Shown one piece after another: positions 35,926 to 48,096 of a stretch of 64,000 nt of DNA. A program made the position numbers and the translations under genes. Below the pieces are notes generated by a model. The model did not search any database and had not been told where the DNA came from. It worked only from the letters and a program-made list of their open reading frames with translations. The DNA is from Circinella umbellata. Lineage: Eukaryota > Mucoromycota > Mucoromycetes > Mucorales > Lichtheimiaceae. Position 1 is the stretch's first letter. The number at the start of each line of letters is the position of its first letter. The DNA lies in contig JAIWNF010000013.1 of NCBI GenBank assembly GCA_025093555.1, positions 62,001 through 126,000 of the forward strand. The letters are read 5' to 3'.

Positions 35926-37646
35926 AGTGTTGATTTTATATTGTCACGTATTTAGAGCTGGTTTAATGATGTAGTTCGATATAATGACTTAATTGCTACT
36001 TATATACATATATATATACATTTTTTCATAATGTGGCAAATGTGGCGTATAATGGTAGAAGGCTCCATCAATCTACCCACCCAAAACCTGGGTGGTGCCA
36101 CACAACAGCGAGCACTCAGCATTACTACTGAGAATATGGTATCATATTGTTTTTACAGCTTTTGTTGATTCTTGGCTTCATTTATAAAAAAGGATACATT
36201 TACTTACTGATGGCGCAATGGCGCGAAATATACGCACATAAAAAGAACTCACTATTATAATGGGATATCAACAACGGTAATCACTTTTAAATTATTGAGT
36301 TATTCTTTGTTTTACCAGGAAACATGTGGTCGATAATGTACGAAAAAGGACATTTCTCCGACACTAAAATTCTTCTTTGCGCGAAAATTAGTAGTGAGGG
36401 TTAAGAGCAAGAGATATGTGCGAGAACACTTTGTCGATTTATTATGAAGACATATACTACTAGTCTTCTTTTAATATAGATGAATATGGAGCACATGAAA
36501 ATATCTCTTTGTGTTGCACTTTATTATTCTGCCATTGAGAACTCATAGTGTACGTTGTTGATGTTATCCTAGTTAATAGTAAACGTATAATCTGTGTAAA
36601 TTATATTTTTACCACTATTATAACTTTGCATACAAGCCGAATTTGTTATTCTTTGCTACAGTCTTCATAACATTTATGTGAAAAATAATTTATCAATTGA
36701 TTACTGTTTATGATAATAGGCCATTGTTTCAACCAAAATCCTTTTTTATATGCTTTTAAGTGGTGAACAGAGGAAGCATGACAAATGGCTATTGAATTAA
36801 ATAAATGTAAAATGATTCATGCTCTAATGTATCAATAGAATAGAAATAAACAATCTGTTATTGACTTAATAGAGGCCCTATAATTAGGAAAATTGCCAAT
36901 CACATAGCAGTTTTTATAATACGCAAAGAAAAATAGATACTGTGATTTCTATTTTGTCAAAAAAAAACCATAATAATGTGAACCTGGCAATTACTAATAT
37001 ATGCTAAAAATTTTCCAATAATATAGAGTGTAAATCATTTTATTAGCATGCGAATAACGCTACATAATTTTTTATTAGATACATCTCTCAGACGCACTCC
37101 TCGACACCAAGAATATATATTCGAGTGGTGTCTTCGAAGTCCCCCTACAGCAGAGGATTTCCTGAATCCACAACATAAAACATATGTAGTAATATAAAAT
37201 CTGGGAATGTGAAAGCATAGAAGTGACATCAATTCATCAAATCTGAGGGTAAGCAACAGCTAAGACTTTTTTCATGTCTAATTTGGTGGTGACCACAAGA
37301 AACTGGGGAGTTTTTTTTTCATATTGGACAGATTCTTAAGAACTTTTATCTAAAATTAGCTATACACTTCCTGATTCACTTGTCAATAATAAATATAGTG
37401 GCAGTACATATACACGACCAAGATGATTTTATTACTATCTTATTATTCAATTGCTATCATCCAATGTATCATAATATAATGAATATTCATATCGCTCTGG
37501 ACTGAAAATAATGTAATAACATTTGGAAATAAAATTACATCATTATGGTAACATATATTTCCTTTTTTATAATGCCTTGTAGTGTTGGTTATTAGTTATT
37601 ATTGATCCCCAAAAATCATATGAACCAATCATCTATATTATTTTAG

Positions 37647-37679
37647 TTTTTTTTTTTTTTTTTTTTTTTAAAAAAAAAA
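37647..37679. repeat. Poly(T)/poly(A) junction, potential perfect hairpin
   Basis: About 23 T followed directly by 10 A, then G. Self-complementary around the T/A junction, and prone to length errors in sequencing. Confidence 0.85.
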
Positions 37680-39209
37680 GCCAACATCAGTACTAAACTA
37701 TAATCACAACTCTTTTTTATTCATCTTAGCATAAAGCAAAAAACAATTCATATGTATTGTATGTATAAAAACACCTCTTAAAAAAGGTTTCGAGATATTA
37801 AATAATAAACAACCCAGTACGCTATAAGTTATTATTATAATGCTACATGTAAAAAAGTAAGTCATATTATGCATTTTGCTTTTCAAATACCACTGAAACA
37901 ATATGATATCTTGAAAAAAAGGTGACTTACACGGAATATCTAAAGGATAGCAATAGTTTTAGAAGTACATATACAGTATTGTGTTGATGAAAAAGCCCAA
38001 CAACACTGAAACTGTACACCTGTTTTATAAAGCTGGATTACTATCGCTTTTGTCCAAGTGAAAAAGCAAGTGATAAATGTACTGTCATGATTTCTATTGA
38101 AAAAGTTTTTGAAAAGGTTTAATGTTTGCGTGACCATCTGCTTTGGCAACAATAAAAGGTTTCAGAAAATTGCGAGACAGCTGTGGCAAAACACAGTAAA
38201 ACATTTGTTTTTTATGGTAGTCTTATACGTGTGGCATATATGTGGTGGCCAAGTTTCTAGTTTCCTTTAAGGTATTGCCTACAAGCGCGGATCTAATTAG
38301 TTTTCCAATAAATAAAACAGTGAATTTTAACCTATAGAGAAAAAGAAATAGCGCCATTTGCTACGCAGAGCAGAGGTGGGGCTGGTAAAAAAAACGACGA
38401 TTTGATGTTATCACGTTATCCAGCGCCATCACCAGGTTGTGGGGTTATAGCAAATGTTTTAAGAAAAGAAAATCACATTACCATTTTTTCATAATTTGAA
38501 TTTCAAAATATAATAAAATAAATTTACAAGCCTAACAACCATCTACTCTGCAACTATCACGATGGTTGTAAAATATTTTAAGTGATAAATTAAATTCATT
38601 ATCTTGCACTATTTCTTATACAATAAGCTTTCCATCCACTTCTGTTAATTAAATAATTCATCTTGTGGAAATATATCAATGACTTATTGCTTCAAACCAT
38701 CAATTAATTGCTCAACCACAGAGCTTTTACTATTATTAAACAAGTTCTTTTTAATATCACAATGAAGACATTTTCTTGTTAATCAACCATTTTAAGTCAT
38801 TCTTATTCTTTGGAGCGATGCTGTTTCATAGTCTTCTGTACCTTACTTGTCATTATAAAATTTCTTTGCCAAAAAATTAACTTGGTTCGAGTTTTGCAAC
38901 CATATTGTTATTTTCATTGTGGTTATTCATTTGGAATAAAAGAGTTTCTCTTCACAAGTCGCGTCCACAGGCAAAAAAAATCACAGTACGTATGCAGACA
39001 AAATTTCCAGTTTCTTTGGCAGTTGAACTCTTTGATACTGATAATAATCGATGTCAATAAAGAAGTGTAGCATGTCAATGCTTTTTTTTTATCTTACGTA
39101 TGAATGACGTACTTGTCGGGTGATTTGTCATTAGCACCATTCTATTCAAATGAGATAAAAAACAGTGACATTGTTGTTGTTAGCAAAGTTGAATCGATGG
39201 TTATTCATT

Positions 39210-39368
39210 TTATTGAGCAGCGATAAAGAATCCATTATCGACATTTGCTCTTGTAGATGTTGGTAGTCTTGGTATGCGAGAAGAGTGAGTTTCGTTAGAT
39301 TCAGCTATTGTTATTCCCTTGCTTGGAGCATATCTGTCTTGGGCTTCTTCAATCGCGCGACTTTTTGA
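39210..39368 (-). other. Possible 3'-terminal exon of an unrecognised gene
   Basis: Directly after an AG acceptor (GGATAG) the frame SKSRAIEEAQDRYAPSKG... stays open for 52 codons and ends in TAA at 39212-39210. The amino-acid composition is balanced, unlike translated AT-rich noise, and the stretch is GC-richer than its surroundings. A donor such as GTGTAT near 39483 could join a short upstream frame (MFSIETTLSVDDLLSP). Alternatively, a different frame in 39400-39500 (TYCHQCMISGFREILDDL) is the coding one. I do not recognise the product; it could be a decayed gene. Confidence 0.25.
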
Positions 39369-40283
39369 CTATCCTTTGAAGATTCATATATTTATCTACG
39401 CTAGTGAAATTTGAAAGACAAGCTAATATATTTGCAAATCTTGTCTTGATTAAGTCATCAAGAATTTCACGAAATCCTGATATCATACACTGGTGACAAT
39501 AGGTCATCCACAGATAGAGTCGTTTCTATTGAAAACATACTCTCTACAACTTATCCAAGCTGGTATCTCCAATATTTTAACTTCAAAAGTTAATTTCATG
39601 TATTTTTTTTATCTGATTGATATGCCGTGAAATAAAGAGTGAGCCGAGACGTTTAACATACCAAGTATAGTAACTATAAATATAATCGCTTATTGATTTT
39701 TTTTTGAAGTGTTATAATAATCGAATCATATATAAACAACATATTATATAAATTTAACTATGTACGTAGCATATGAAGCTACTATATTCTTCACTTTCCA
39801 ATGAGCAGTGAACGAACACCTTCTTTTCATATGTATACTGTAATGTACACTGCCCAATTCAGTATATGTCCCAATACCTACTATGTATAAGCAGCGTTTA
39901 CATAACATTTTTTGCTTATTATCAAGAGACAAGCTATTTATACATAATTTCCCAAAACAGAGCTTACCAAGAAAACCATTAAAGATCATTCAACTTTATA
40001 TTTATATACATGTTTCTTCAAGTGCCTTAATAAGCATGGGCTTGTCTTATAAACAATGCTGCAAAGTGAATCGATTGATAGTAAAAAAAAAGATATCTAT
40101 TGGTTAGAAAATTAGGAATTATTTAGAAAGCAGTATCTGGTGAATGATCTGAGGACTTGTAACACTACACGTGCATTGATTTTTTTTCAGTAAGTTGAGT
40201 TTCTATCTAAACAAGCTTAAGATTTATTTTTCTTGTTTTTCTAGCCTTTTGTTCTTGTCTCTCTAAAAAAAAACTTTCTCATC

Positions 40284-41362
40284 ATGGCGCATAAAGGCAC
40301 TGAAAAAACGTTACAAAAGCTTAAAGATTCCGTTAGTAGCGGGAACTATTATGAAGCTCATCAAATGTATCGAACTGTTGCTCGCAGGTGCAGTATTTTT
40401 ATTATTATCATTATATTGTTTTTATTTCCATTGATCACTATAAAGTGTAGAGGGGGGACGAACGCGCGTTTTTTTATACATTTTAACATCTCTGTAAATA
40501 TAGATATAACAAGCAACAAAAATATACCAAATCAATTCACCTTTTACACGATGGTGCTGTATCATTGATGCAACATAAACAATATGCTTCAGGATCTGAC
40601 TTGGCAAACTACATGTTGGACACTTACAATCTTGGCAACATTGCTGTCGATGAAAAAACCTTAGGTACTTTATACACAATATGTATAGAAAGATTTAAAT
40701 ACAATTAATGTTGTTATTATTAGTGTTGCTACTCTAATATAAGTTGAACGTGTCATTAACCTCATTTTCTTTTCTGTCAATGCATGGTACTAAAGACCGT
40801 GTCGTTGAGTTACTTAGTTTGTATCCCTCAGACGAACCAGGCCGTAAGACGTTTATTCATAACGCTTTCAGGTAAATAATAAGAGGTCGTATATTAAATG
40901 AGATGGGATATGTACATTAGAATACCAATATATACATGCATATATATATAATAGTTGGACACAAAAACACGGTGAATATCGAGAAGGTGATCCGGAATTA
41001 CACGATTATGTTGGAACCATGTATTATCATGGTAAGCTTTAACTGTTGAAAGGAAAAAAAGATAAGGTAATGGTGGGCTTGTATATGGCACTTAAAAGTT
41101 ACTATTCTTATTATTTTATAGAACAACGCTACGGATTAGCAGAAGAGCATTTGTTAGTGGGAACGGATCAAAGTGCAGTAACTTTGGGTAAAGTAGCAGC
41201 AAGCTGGGCAAAATCTGAGGATGCTTCATCTCCCGGGCTTTATATTGGACGAGTTGTTTTCCAGTTAAGTATAAAATGAGATCAAGAGGGTGCTGAGAGA
41301 AAAGTCAAATCTGGTTCTAAGAGTTGAGGCATGTATGTATGGAGTATATATTAACAAGAATT

Positions 41363-41396
<34 letters not shown>

Positions 41397-41836
41397 GTTA
41401 TATCAATAGACTATTAGCAATGAAGAATGTCCATCATGCAATCTTAGCATATACACAATTTATTGAAACAGCAAAACCAGAAACAACAGATACAGAAGCC
41501 AAAGTACGTCGTGCTCCGGCAGAAGAACCTGAGTCGGAACCAGTGTACTCCGATAGTTGGCTCAATTTTACACGCCTCATCTTGTTGACCGTCCAACGCG
41601 ATGCATCTGATTTATTCCAACAATTACGAGAATCATATAAGCCATTGAGTCAGGAACAAAAAGGGTTTGAAGAGTTATTGGATGATGTTGGTGAAGTGTT
41701 TTTCAACATCCAACGACCAAGAAAGCAAGGGAATATGCTACAAGATTTAATGAGTAGTTTGTTCGCTGGTGGACCACCACAAGCACAACGTCAACAAATT
41801 ACTGGTTCAAGGCAAGGAGGCATGGAATTAGATTAA
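40284..41836 (+). CDS. GET4: GET4, cytosolic factor for tail-anchored protein insertion
   Basis: Six exons: 40284-40387, 40504-40664, 40796-40871, 40955-41031, 41122-41263 and 41410-41836, with consistent phases and GT-AG junctions. They give 328 residues, matching the usual ~310-330. The helical-repeat protein begins KGTEKTLQKLKDSVSSGNYYEAHQMY. It continues with KQQKYTKSIHLLHDGAVSLM, the middle WTQKHGEYREGDPELHDYVG and RYGLAEEHLLVG, then VVFQLLAMKN. It ends FFNIQRP...MLQDLMSSLF and MELD, like other Get4/TRC35 proteins. With Get5 and Sgt2 it hands tail-anchored membrane proteins to Get3 for insertion into the ER; in animals it is part of the BAG6 complex (known). Convergent with INO1, 169 bp between the genes. 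A TA/TG repeat lies in the last intron. Confidence 0.93.
41363..41396. repeat. (TA)n(TG)n microsatellite in the last GET4 intron
   Basis: Alternating TA then TG units just upstream of the 3' splice site at 41408-41409. Length variation could affect splicing of the last exon (inference). Confidence 0.85.
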
Positions 41837-42005
41837 TTATCATTAATGAGACACAAATACGTGAAAAAACTGGATGCAAACAATTCATGAAAAAAAAAAT
41901 TAAAAATAAAATAGTTAAAACGTTTTCGTTATTTATGTAAAAACAAACAGGTTTATTCTGCTTTTAGATTATATTTTTTATTTTAAAATAAAAAGAATAG
42001 CGTTT

Positions 42006-43733
42006 TTATTGCTTCCAGATCTTATGTTCAAGACCCATTTCATTGTTAGGAGCCAAACCGACACAAGCTCTCATAATATTCTCAATAGCAGAGCGTTGTC
42101 TACCAAGAGCGTTGACAACAGGGGTGCCAGGCGAAACCATAGGAGCCTTCAACATATAGCTCAACAAGGACATGACACTGTGGAACGAGCTAAATTTGGT
42201 CATTTCACCAGTCTTGTATTCGATACGGGTGAGTAATTCACCAAGGACGACAAGATCAATGATCAAAGGAGAGGCCAAGAATGAATCTTCACAAATATTG
42301 TAAACAGAGATGGATTGACGACCACCCATGAAAATATCGCACTCGTATTCATCTAAGGCACGCTTGGAATCACCAACAGAGGGAACATACTTGATAACGA
42401 CAGTGTGATCAGGGTGTTCACCTGGCTTGTAAAGAATATCATTGGCAGCAACCATATCATCAACAACAGTTGACTTGGAAATTTCCTTACTACGGAATTG
42501 TTTGTGGGAAGACAAATTCTTGCCATCGTTGTTGCCAAGATGGTTGTAGGAAGTGATAGCGACGGGCTTGATACCAGCGTTAACCAAAAAATCGACAATA
42601 GCGGACTTGAACTTCGTTTGACCTGACTTGAAATCGTCGCCACCAATGAAGGCGCGTTCACGTTCGGCTAATTCAAGCAAACCAGGGACAAAAGTATTTT
42701 GAGGAGATCCGTTAATAAATGGAACACCTTCTTCGATACAAGCTAAGGCAAAGATGGAAGAAGGAGCAACCTCTTCATGAGATTCGTTAACAGCCTTCAA
42801 GAAGTTGTCGGCAGTATCATTGACACCGGGAATAAGCTCAGCATAACGTTCAGTGTTGGCAGTCCAGACAACAACAACTTTGTCAAGGTTATTAGCAGCC
42901 TTGAAATCGCGGATATCCTTCCGGATGTGGTCGGCATGCTTGCGCTTGTCATCACCAGGAATCAAGTTATCGGCACGATCAGATTGGTTGGCGGCAATAA
43001 AGTCAGGGTAATAGATGGAAGGCAAAGGAGTGATTTTGCTCATTTCGTCATAGACTTGACGTTGCAAGTCATACTCGAGCACCTGAGCACGTTCCATACC
43101 TTCGCCCAAATTCTTACCTGAAATATCCCAACCACCAATAGCCAAGTCAGTGGGATCGACCATAGGAAGCATCTTGGACAAAGGAACATAGATGTCTTCA
43201 CCTTCAGGGGTGACACCCAAACGAACAGTTGAAGCTTGGGTAACAGAACCCCAGTAGTTGGCCTTGTGCTCACCGCTCTTGGTGCGCCAGGTCAAATCGT
43301 GCTTGTGAGCAAGGATCGAGGCAGTCAATGTTGTACCATTGTTACCACCCAAACCAACCATCATCAAACTATTAAAAGTCCAAAATCAATTTCAGCGATG
43401 AGTAAATTGTAACTTTTTTTTTACCATCCCGATTGATTACCAAACCCATAATACCATTCATTATAAGAACGCGATCATTGACTCCTAAAATAAAACTTAC
43501 CCAACACGAGGAACAGTACGGTCAGTCTTAAATTGATAAACTTGCTCAACAGGCTCAACGACCAACGAACCGTCGGCTTGCTTGTTGACAATAGTGTTGG
43601 AGTATGCGTACTTGGACAAGATATGCGAATCAGTGTACTCGACACGATCCGAGTTTACCTTGAACAAGGGCTTGGGAGCGCTTGTAGCGGCATTAGGAGT
43701 AGCAGTGAAATCTTCAGCGTGGGGAGGAGCCAT
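42006..43733 (-). CDS. INO1: Inositol-3-phosphate synthase (INO1)
   Basis: Exons 43733-43501 and 43368-42006, joined in phase 2 (GG|T), give 531 residues, the normal length. It catalyses NAD-dependent conversion of glucose 6-phosphate to 1D-myo-inositol 3-phosphate, the committed step to inositol and phosphatidylinositol. Visible signatures: the Rossmann glycine motif GLGGNNGTT at about residues 83-91; [15 protein letters not shown]; the catalytic-region [33 protein letters not shown]; and the C-terminal [15 protein letters not shown]...[11 protein letters not shown]. Cytosolic, homotetrameric in yeast (known). The ATG at 43733 is preceded by A/T-rich leader sequence. Codon use is more GC-rich than neighbouring genes, consistent with high expression. 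An E-box-containing palindrome lies about 1.17 kb upstream. Confidence 0.96.
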
Positions 43734-46141
43734 GGTGTTGTTTAGTTCTTAAGTAAGTTTTTTAGGTCTGTCACTGCAACGCCTGTAGCCACGATGAGGA
43801 TTATGGTTTGAAGATAAGAGGTTGGCAAACTATTTACCGAATTTATATATTGAAAAGTAGATTTATTAGAAAATTAACATTAATTTCCAAACATTTCATC
43901 AGCCTCCCTCTCTCTCTTTCTCTATTTCTTTCAATAGCCATCATTCTATAACGCGTAACAATGATACTATTACAAATGTGCCGAGTAATAATATTAATAA
44001 AGCGGAAGCTTACCGTTTTGTTAGTCTCTTATAATAATGAGGAGCAATCGATTCAGATTACGCGCCTCGAAAATAAAGATTAATTGGGTTATAGAAAAAG
44101 GGAAAAGAAGAGCAGAAGCAGAAATCCGCCGATTGTCGCATTTATATAGGAGCTAGTGGCTTTTTGGGAAAACCCGGACCGAATGACAGAACCCCAAGGG
44201 GAAATTATTTATTCTCTTTTTGTTGGTCCGCTCGTCTCACCTTAATACTTTAAACTCATAAACTTTAAAGGTTTGTTAACATGACAAACAAGAAGCATAT
44301 ATACCCCAAAGAAAGAAATACTTAAAAACCAGTGTGTAATATATTTTACCTTAAACACCGATATTGGTCAGTATTTTTAACGCGCCAATCTTTTCATCTT
44401 TTCTAACAATGACCATGGAGAACATATATAATACATATATAACATCTTTTAGAGGCGGGATAGCGATAGAGAACAAATGGCAACGAGATATGAATTGAAT
44501 TTCCCTGGTTCATCGAAATTCATAATACCGTGGGTCTTAAGGTAGGCGTTACAAATGCCCTGCCATTATTGAATAATATTTTATACCTGTCTCACTTCCT
44601 TATCATCCGAGTTATTTTTTTTTCTTGTTGAATTCCATCGCCACTATTTTACTTTTATAAAAAGTATGAAGCTTATTATTCATTAAGTATTATACAATTT
44701 ATAATTACTATCGCTCTTTCTTCTTTTTACATCGAAAATGAATTTTCTTTTACATAACTTAGATGCGACAGATGTTTTTTTTTATTGATATCAAAATATC
44801 GGGTTGTCCTACACTGTCTTCCTATGTGTTCCTCAAATTATTAAGTAACACTTCACCTTGATCGGAGATGATTGAGTGTTAGAGAAGACCTGGTTTTTCA
44901 TTACACGTGGTACCACGCTATAGGTTTTCACGTCAATCTTCATGTGCACAAGTATATCTTGAAGCTTTATACGTAATCTACTCAGTTACGAGCTTTTTCT
45001 CAAGTTTTCGAAAAAAAAATACCCTGTAGCCAAACACAATTAGTACTCTAATACTGTCAGTAATGACTTGAAACATTCATATGATATTGTAATATTTTTA
45101 TAATGAAATACTAACACAGTTGTACCCCACATCATTTCTCTCCATGGATATTGTCTCAGTTATTTTCTGAAAAAAAAAAAACCAGAGAGAAGATATAAAC
45201 TTTTTCTGTCAGATTTTATACTATCGCCCTTATATAATCAGCAGGATAAAAATAAATTTATAAGCACCATGTCGATCAGCTTGACTTGTCACATTTCTAA
45301 CTTATCTAATTATTATATAATACAATACAAACGCTGATCTGTCCTGCAATATTCTTTTTTGGTTTTGTTTTGCATATTGCTCTCCTTTTTTTTTATCTTG
45401 CTTCTCATTTATCTAGCACGTCATAAAAAAGAAGGAGCTTAATGATTAGGATGTAACAAAAAAAAATGTGTTGACGAATATGTTTGTTGTAAATAATATA
45501 TATATGAGTGTATAACGATATAGTGAATATGAATATAGGAAGAAATAAGATGTATATAAAATATATTGAGCGGGGAACTACTATAACATATGTAAGATGA
45601 AAAAAGAAAGGAATAGGTTCTGAATTGTTGCTGGTGTTATGTGAAATAAGAGAGGAGGAGGAATTAGATCGAGCTGTACAGGAAAATAAAATAGTATAAA
45701 AAAAAATCCTCCACGCTATTAAAAATATGATGTTTATGAGTTTGTGTATTTGTGTTTGTGTGCAAGTGTGTGTAGAATGTGAATAATCATTGATTTACTG
45801 CTATTGATAATAATTGTAATTTAATATGTGATGGTTGTATATGTGTAAGTGATATTGATGAATTTGTTATAGTTGTTGTGTATTGAACGTGTTGTCATGG
45901 TGAAATAATGGTAATATTGATAAAATAAGAATAATGTATGTAAAATGTTTTTGTATATGATGTTATTGCTGAATGTTGTATAAAAGTTATGTGCTCCTTC
46001 CTCTTTATTTTTATTTTTTGGCAAGTGTGGAATTTTGTTTTCTTGATAACAAATGTAGTGATAAATGCAGATAATTAGTTTCGTTGATTTTTTTTGGTAT
46101 GTAGTGAAAAAAAGTTGTTGTAAATGATTTTGTCTATTTGA
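43734..46141. other. Intergenic, INO1 upstream region and 3' side of the WHI3-like gene
   Basis: 2.4 kb. Contains a 12-bp perfect palindrome CGTGGTACCACG at 44906-44917 that overlaps a CACGTG E-box (44904-44909), and a CATGTG near 44942. Low-complexity GT-rich sequence lies at 45730-45780. No coding segment supported; the frame at 45821-46024 reads as low-complexity. Confidence 0.55.
44904..44917. promoter_or_regulatory. E-box within a perfect palindrome, possible INO1 upstream site
   Basis: CACGTG at 44904-44909 overlaps the palindrome CGTGGTACCACG at 44906-44917. Yeast INO1 is controlled by bHLH factors on CANNTG sites (known). At 1.17 kb from the start codon the link to INO1 is only a guess. 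Confidence 0.3.
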
Positions 46142-47364
46142 TTATTGAACATCAAATATGGATAAGCTCTCACGTCGGTATGTTCCTGGGAATGATGGTT
46201 GACGAACACCCTAAAAAAAATATGAGTATGGATAAAATTAACAAGATTCCCAAATTAGCAATAAAAAAACTTACAAGAGGATTCTTGCTAAATGAGAGAC
46301 GAATTCCGCCTTTCACCGAATTACTTAATGGGTTCCCGTACAGCTCATGAAGGGCTTGTGTTGCACATGCTACGTCGTCAAATTCAACAAAACACATGGG
46401 TCCATTATTTACTTTGCTTTTAAATGACAAACGTTTGAAACCAATACATTTAGCAAACATCATTCTTAGTTCATCTTCACTAGTATTGGGCGGTAAATTT
46501 CCCACATACAATGTATTACAAGGAGGATTATTTTGATCCATGGAAGCAGCTGATCCACCAAAGGTTCCCAATAAGCTTCGGTAATTGTTTGGCGAGGTAA
46601 CACCAGGTGGTGATGGCAACCCGCCATTGCTTACCACAGGTGATGCGGTATTGATCGAAAGTCCGTTAAGTCTAGCATTTAATGCTGCTGATAAATCGGA
46701 AGGTGGAGGAGGGTGATGGTGATGAAGATGGTGAGACGAAGAAGCGGATAATGAGGGCTGCGGTAACGGTGGTGATGGTTGCTGTTGATATACATCTTCA
46801 AAAACACTTGATAATGGTTGTGGTGCTGTTGTTCCTAAGGTTTGTTGTTGGTGTTGCTGGTGCTGTGGTGGTGGTATAGATTTACACACGGTGTCAACAC
46901 CATTATTATTAAAAGAAGGGGGAGATGTAACACTAGATTCCATGTCAAACAAACTGTATCGGTGACCAAATAGACCAGGGCGATTACCACTGCTGTTACC
47001 ATTCCCATTGTTACCGTTACTATGATTACTGTTACCACTATTACTATTATTATTATTTGTAAGGTTATATATGTCACCCATGGATGCAGCCCGATCGGTT
47101 AATGCTGGACGATGATCTGGAAAATTAAAATCTAAAGGATGATGCTCAGGTGAAGTAACAGGTAAAGGGACAGAATAAAACGCTTCATAGGGTGTGCTTG
47201 GGTAACGTTTTTGTTGTTGTTGGGGATATGATTGTGTTGGTACGGGTACAATTCCTCCTGTTGGCAGCGGTGGTGGTACTCCTCCTCCTCCATTTCCTGC
47301 TGCTGCTGCTGTTCCTGTTGCTGTTGCTGATATCATTACTGGATTTTGTGTTGGGGCTCCTGCG

Positions 47365-47399
<35 letters not shown>

Positions 47400-48096
47400 C
47401 TGCTGTTCACTAGAAAGACCCCGTTTTGTATGCAGGTTCTTTTTCGCCATTTCTGCTTTCAATACAGAGCCTTTTTCGGCATCTACTTTACGACCACTTA
47501 TAATATCTCTCGCCTCCAAAGCCTCATGCCGCGTACGAAACTTGGCAAAACCAATCTATATTATATATATATATATATATATGTCAAATACAATTAATAT
47601 CTCTTCTTTTCCCTCTGTGTTACTCTTTCTTTTTGTAGGTCATTCATTTTTTTTAAGATTGTTATTAAACAATCAAGACTCAACTTACAATCTGTTTTCG
47701 ACCATTATTACCGCTGGTCGTTGGTGTGGGTAAATCATCATCAATATCTTTGCTTGGAATTTTGAGTGTAGCAGCTTCAAAACCGGGAGAAAAGATAAAC
47801 ATGTTTTGAAATTCGCGTTCTTGCATATCATCTGGGAACCCGACGACAAAGATGGTTGAGATATCTTCACCATTATTTTGTGTCGTAAGAGTGTTGTAGT
47901 CACTACTATTGAGTGTTGTATTGTTGGTCGGGGTACTTGGACCGTTAGTTAGTATAACATTATATAAACTATTATTGTTATTATTAATATTATTATTCGT
48001 ATTTGACGTTGTTGTCGTTGGTGCCGTTGTGTTTGACATAAAAGGTTGAAGTAGTGGCTGCGACGGTTGAGCGAGTGGTGGTGGTAATGCACCCAT
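46142..48096 (-). CDS. WHI3: WHI3-like RNA-binding protein with two RRMs
   Basis: Exons 48096-47689, 47555-46275 and 46210-46142 (all phase 0) give 585 residues. The first RRM spans exons 1-2 ([21 protein letters not shown] ... [17 protein letters not shown], about 85-165). A long disordered region follows, with a Gln tract (CAG/CTG repeat at 47371-47398), Asn/Ser/Gly runs and Pro/His-rich stretches. The second RRM (about 482-560) is [21 protein letters not shown] ... [18 protein letters not shown] ... [16 protein letters not shown]. The last segment is the characteristic end of Whi3/Scw1-type proteins. In yeasts these bind mRNAs such as G1 cyclin transcripts and form condensates through polyQ (known). 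The small last exon supplies [22 protein letters not shown]. The family call is good; the specific WHI3 orthology is inferred. Confidence 0.8.
47561..47582. repeat. (TA)n microsatellite in intron 1 of the WHI3-like gene
   Basis: About ten TA units form most of the polypyrimidine/branch region just before the 3' splice site at 47556-47557 (minus strand). Confidence 0.8.

Larger units (their letters stand above)
35926..40283. other. 4.4 kb gene-poor AT-rich interval
   Basis: Contains a CCACCC/GGGTGG hairpin near 36076-36095, a T23/A10 tract at 37647-37679 and, on the minus strand, a 53-codon open segment at 39368-39210 that may be an orphan exon. The end next to 40284 should be the GET4 promoter. 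Other open frames (37035-37256, 38810-39070, 39883-40107) show no motif. Confidence 0.55.

Noticed and set aside
38880..38905. GGTTCGAGTTTTG resembling a tRNA T-arm
   Set aside because: Flanking bases do not form the 5-bp T-stem or an acceptor stem.
47192..47597. Leu/Val-rich plus-strand frames opposite the WHI3-like gene
   Set aside because: Antisense shadows of the polyQ and Gly/Pro repeats; no independent motif.
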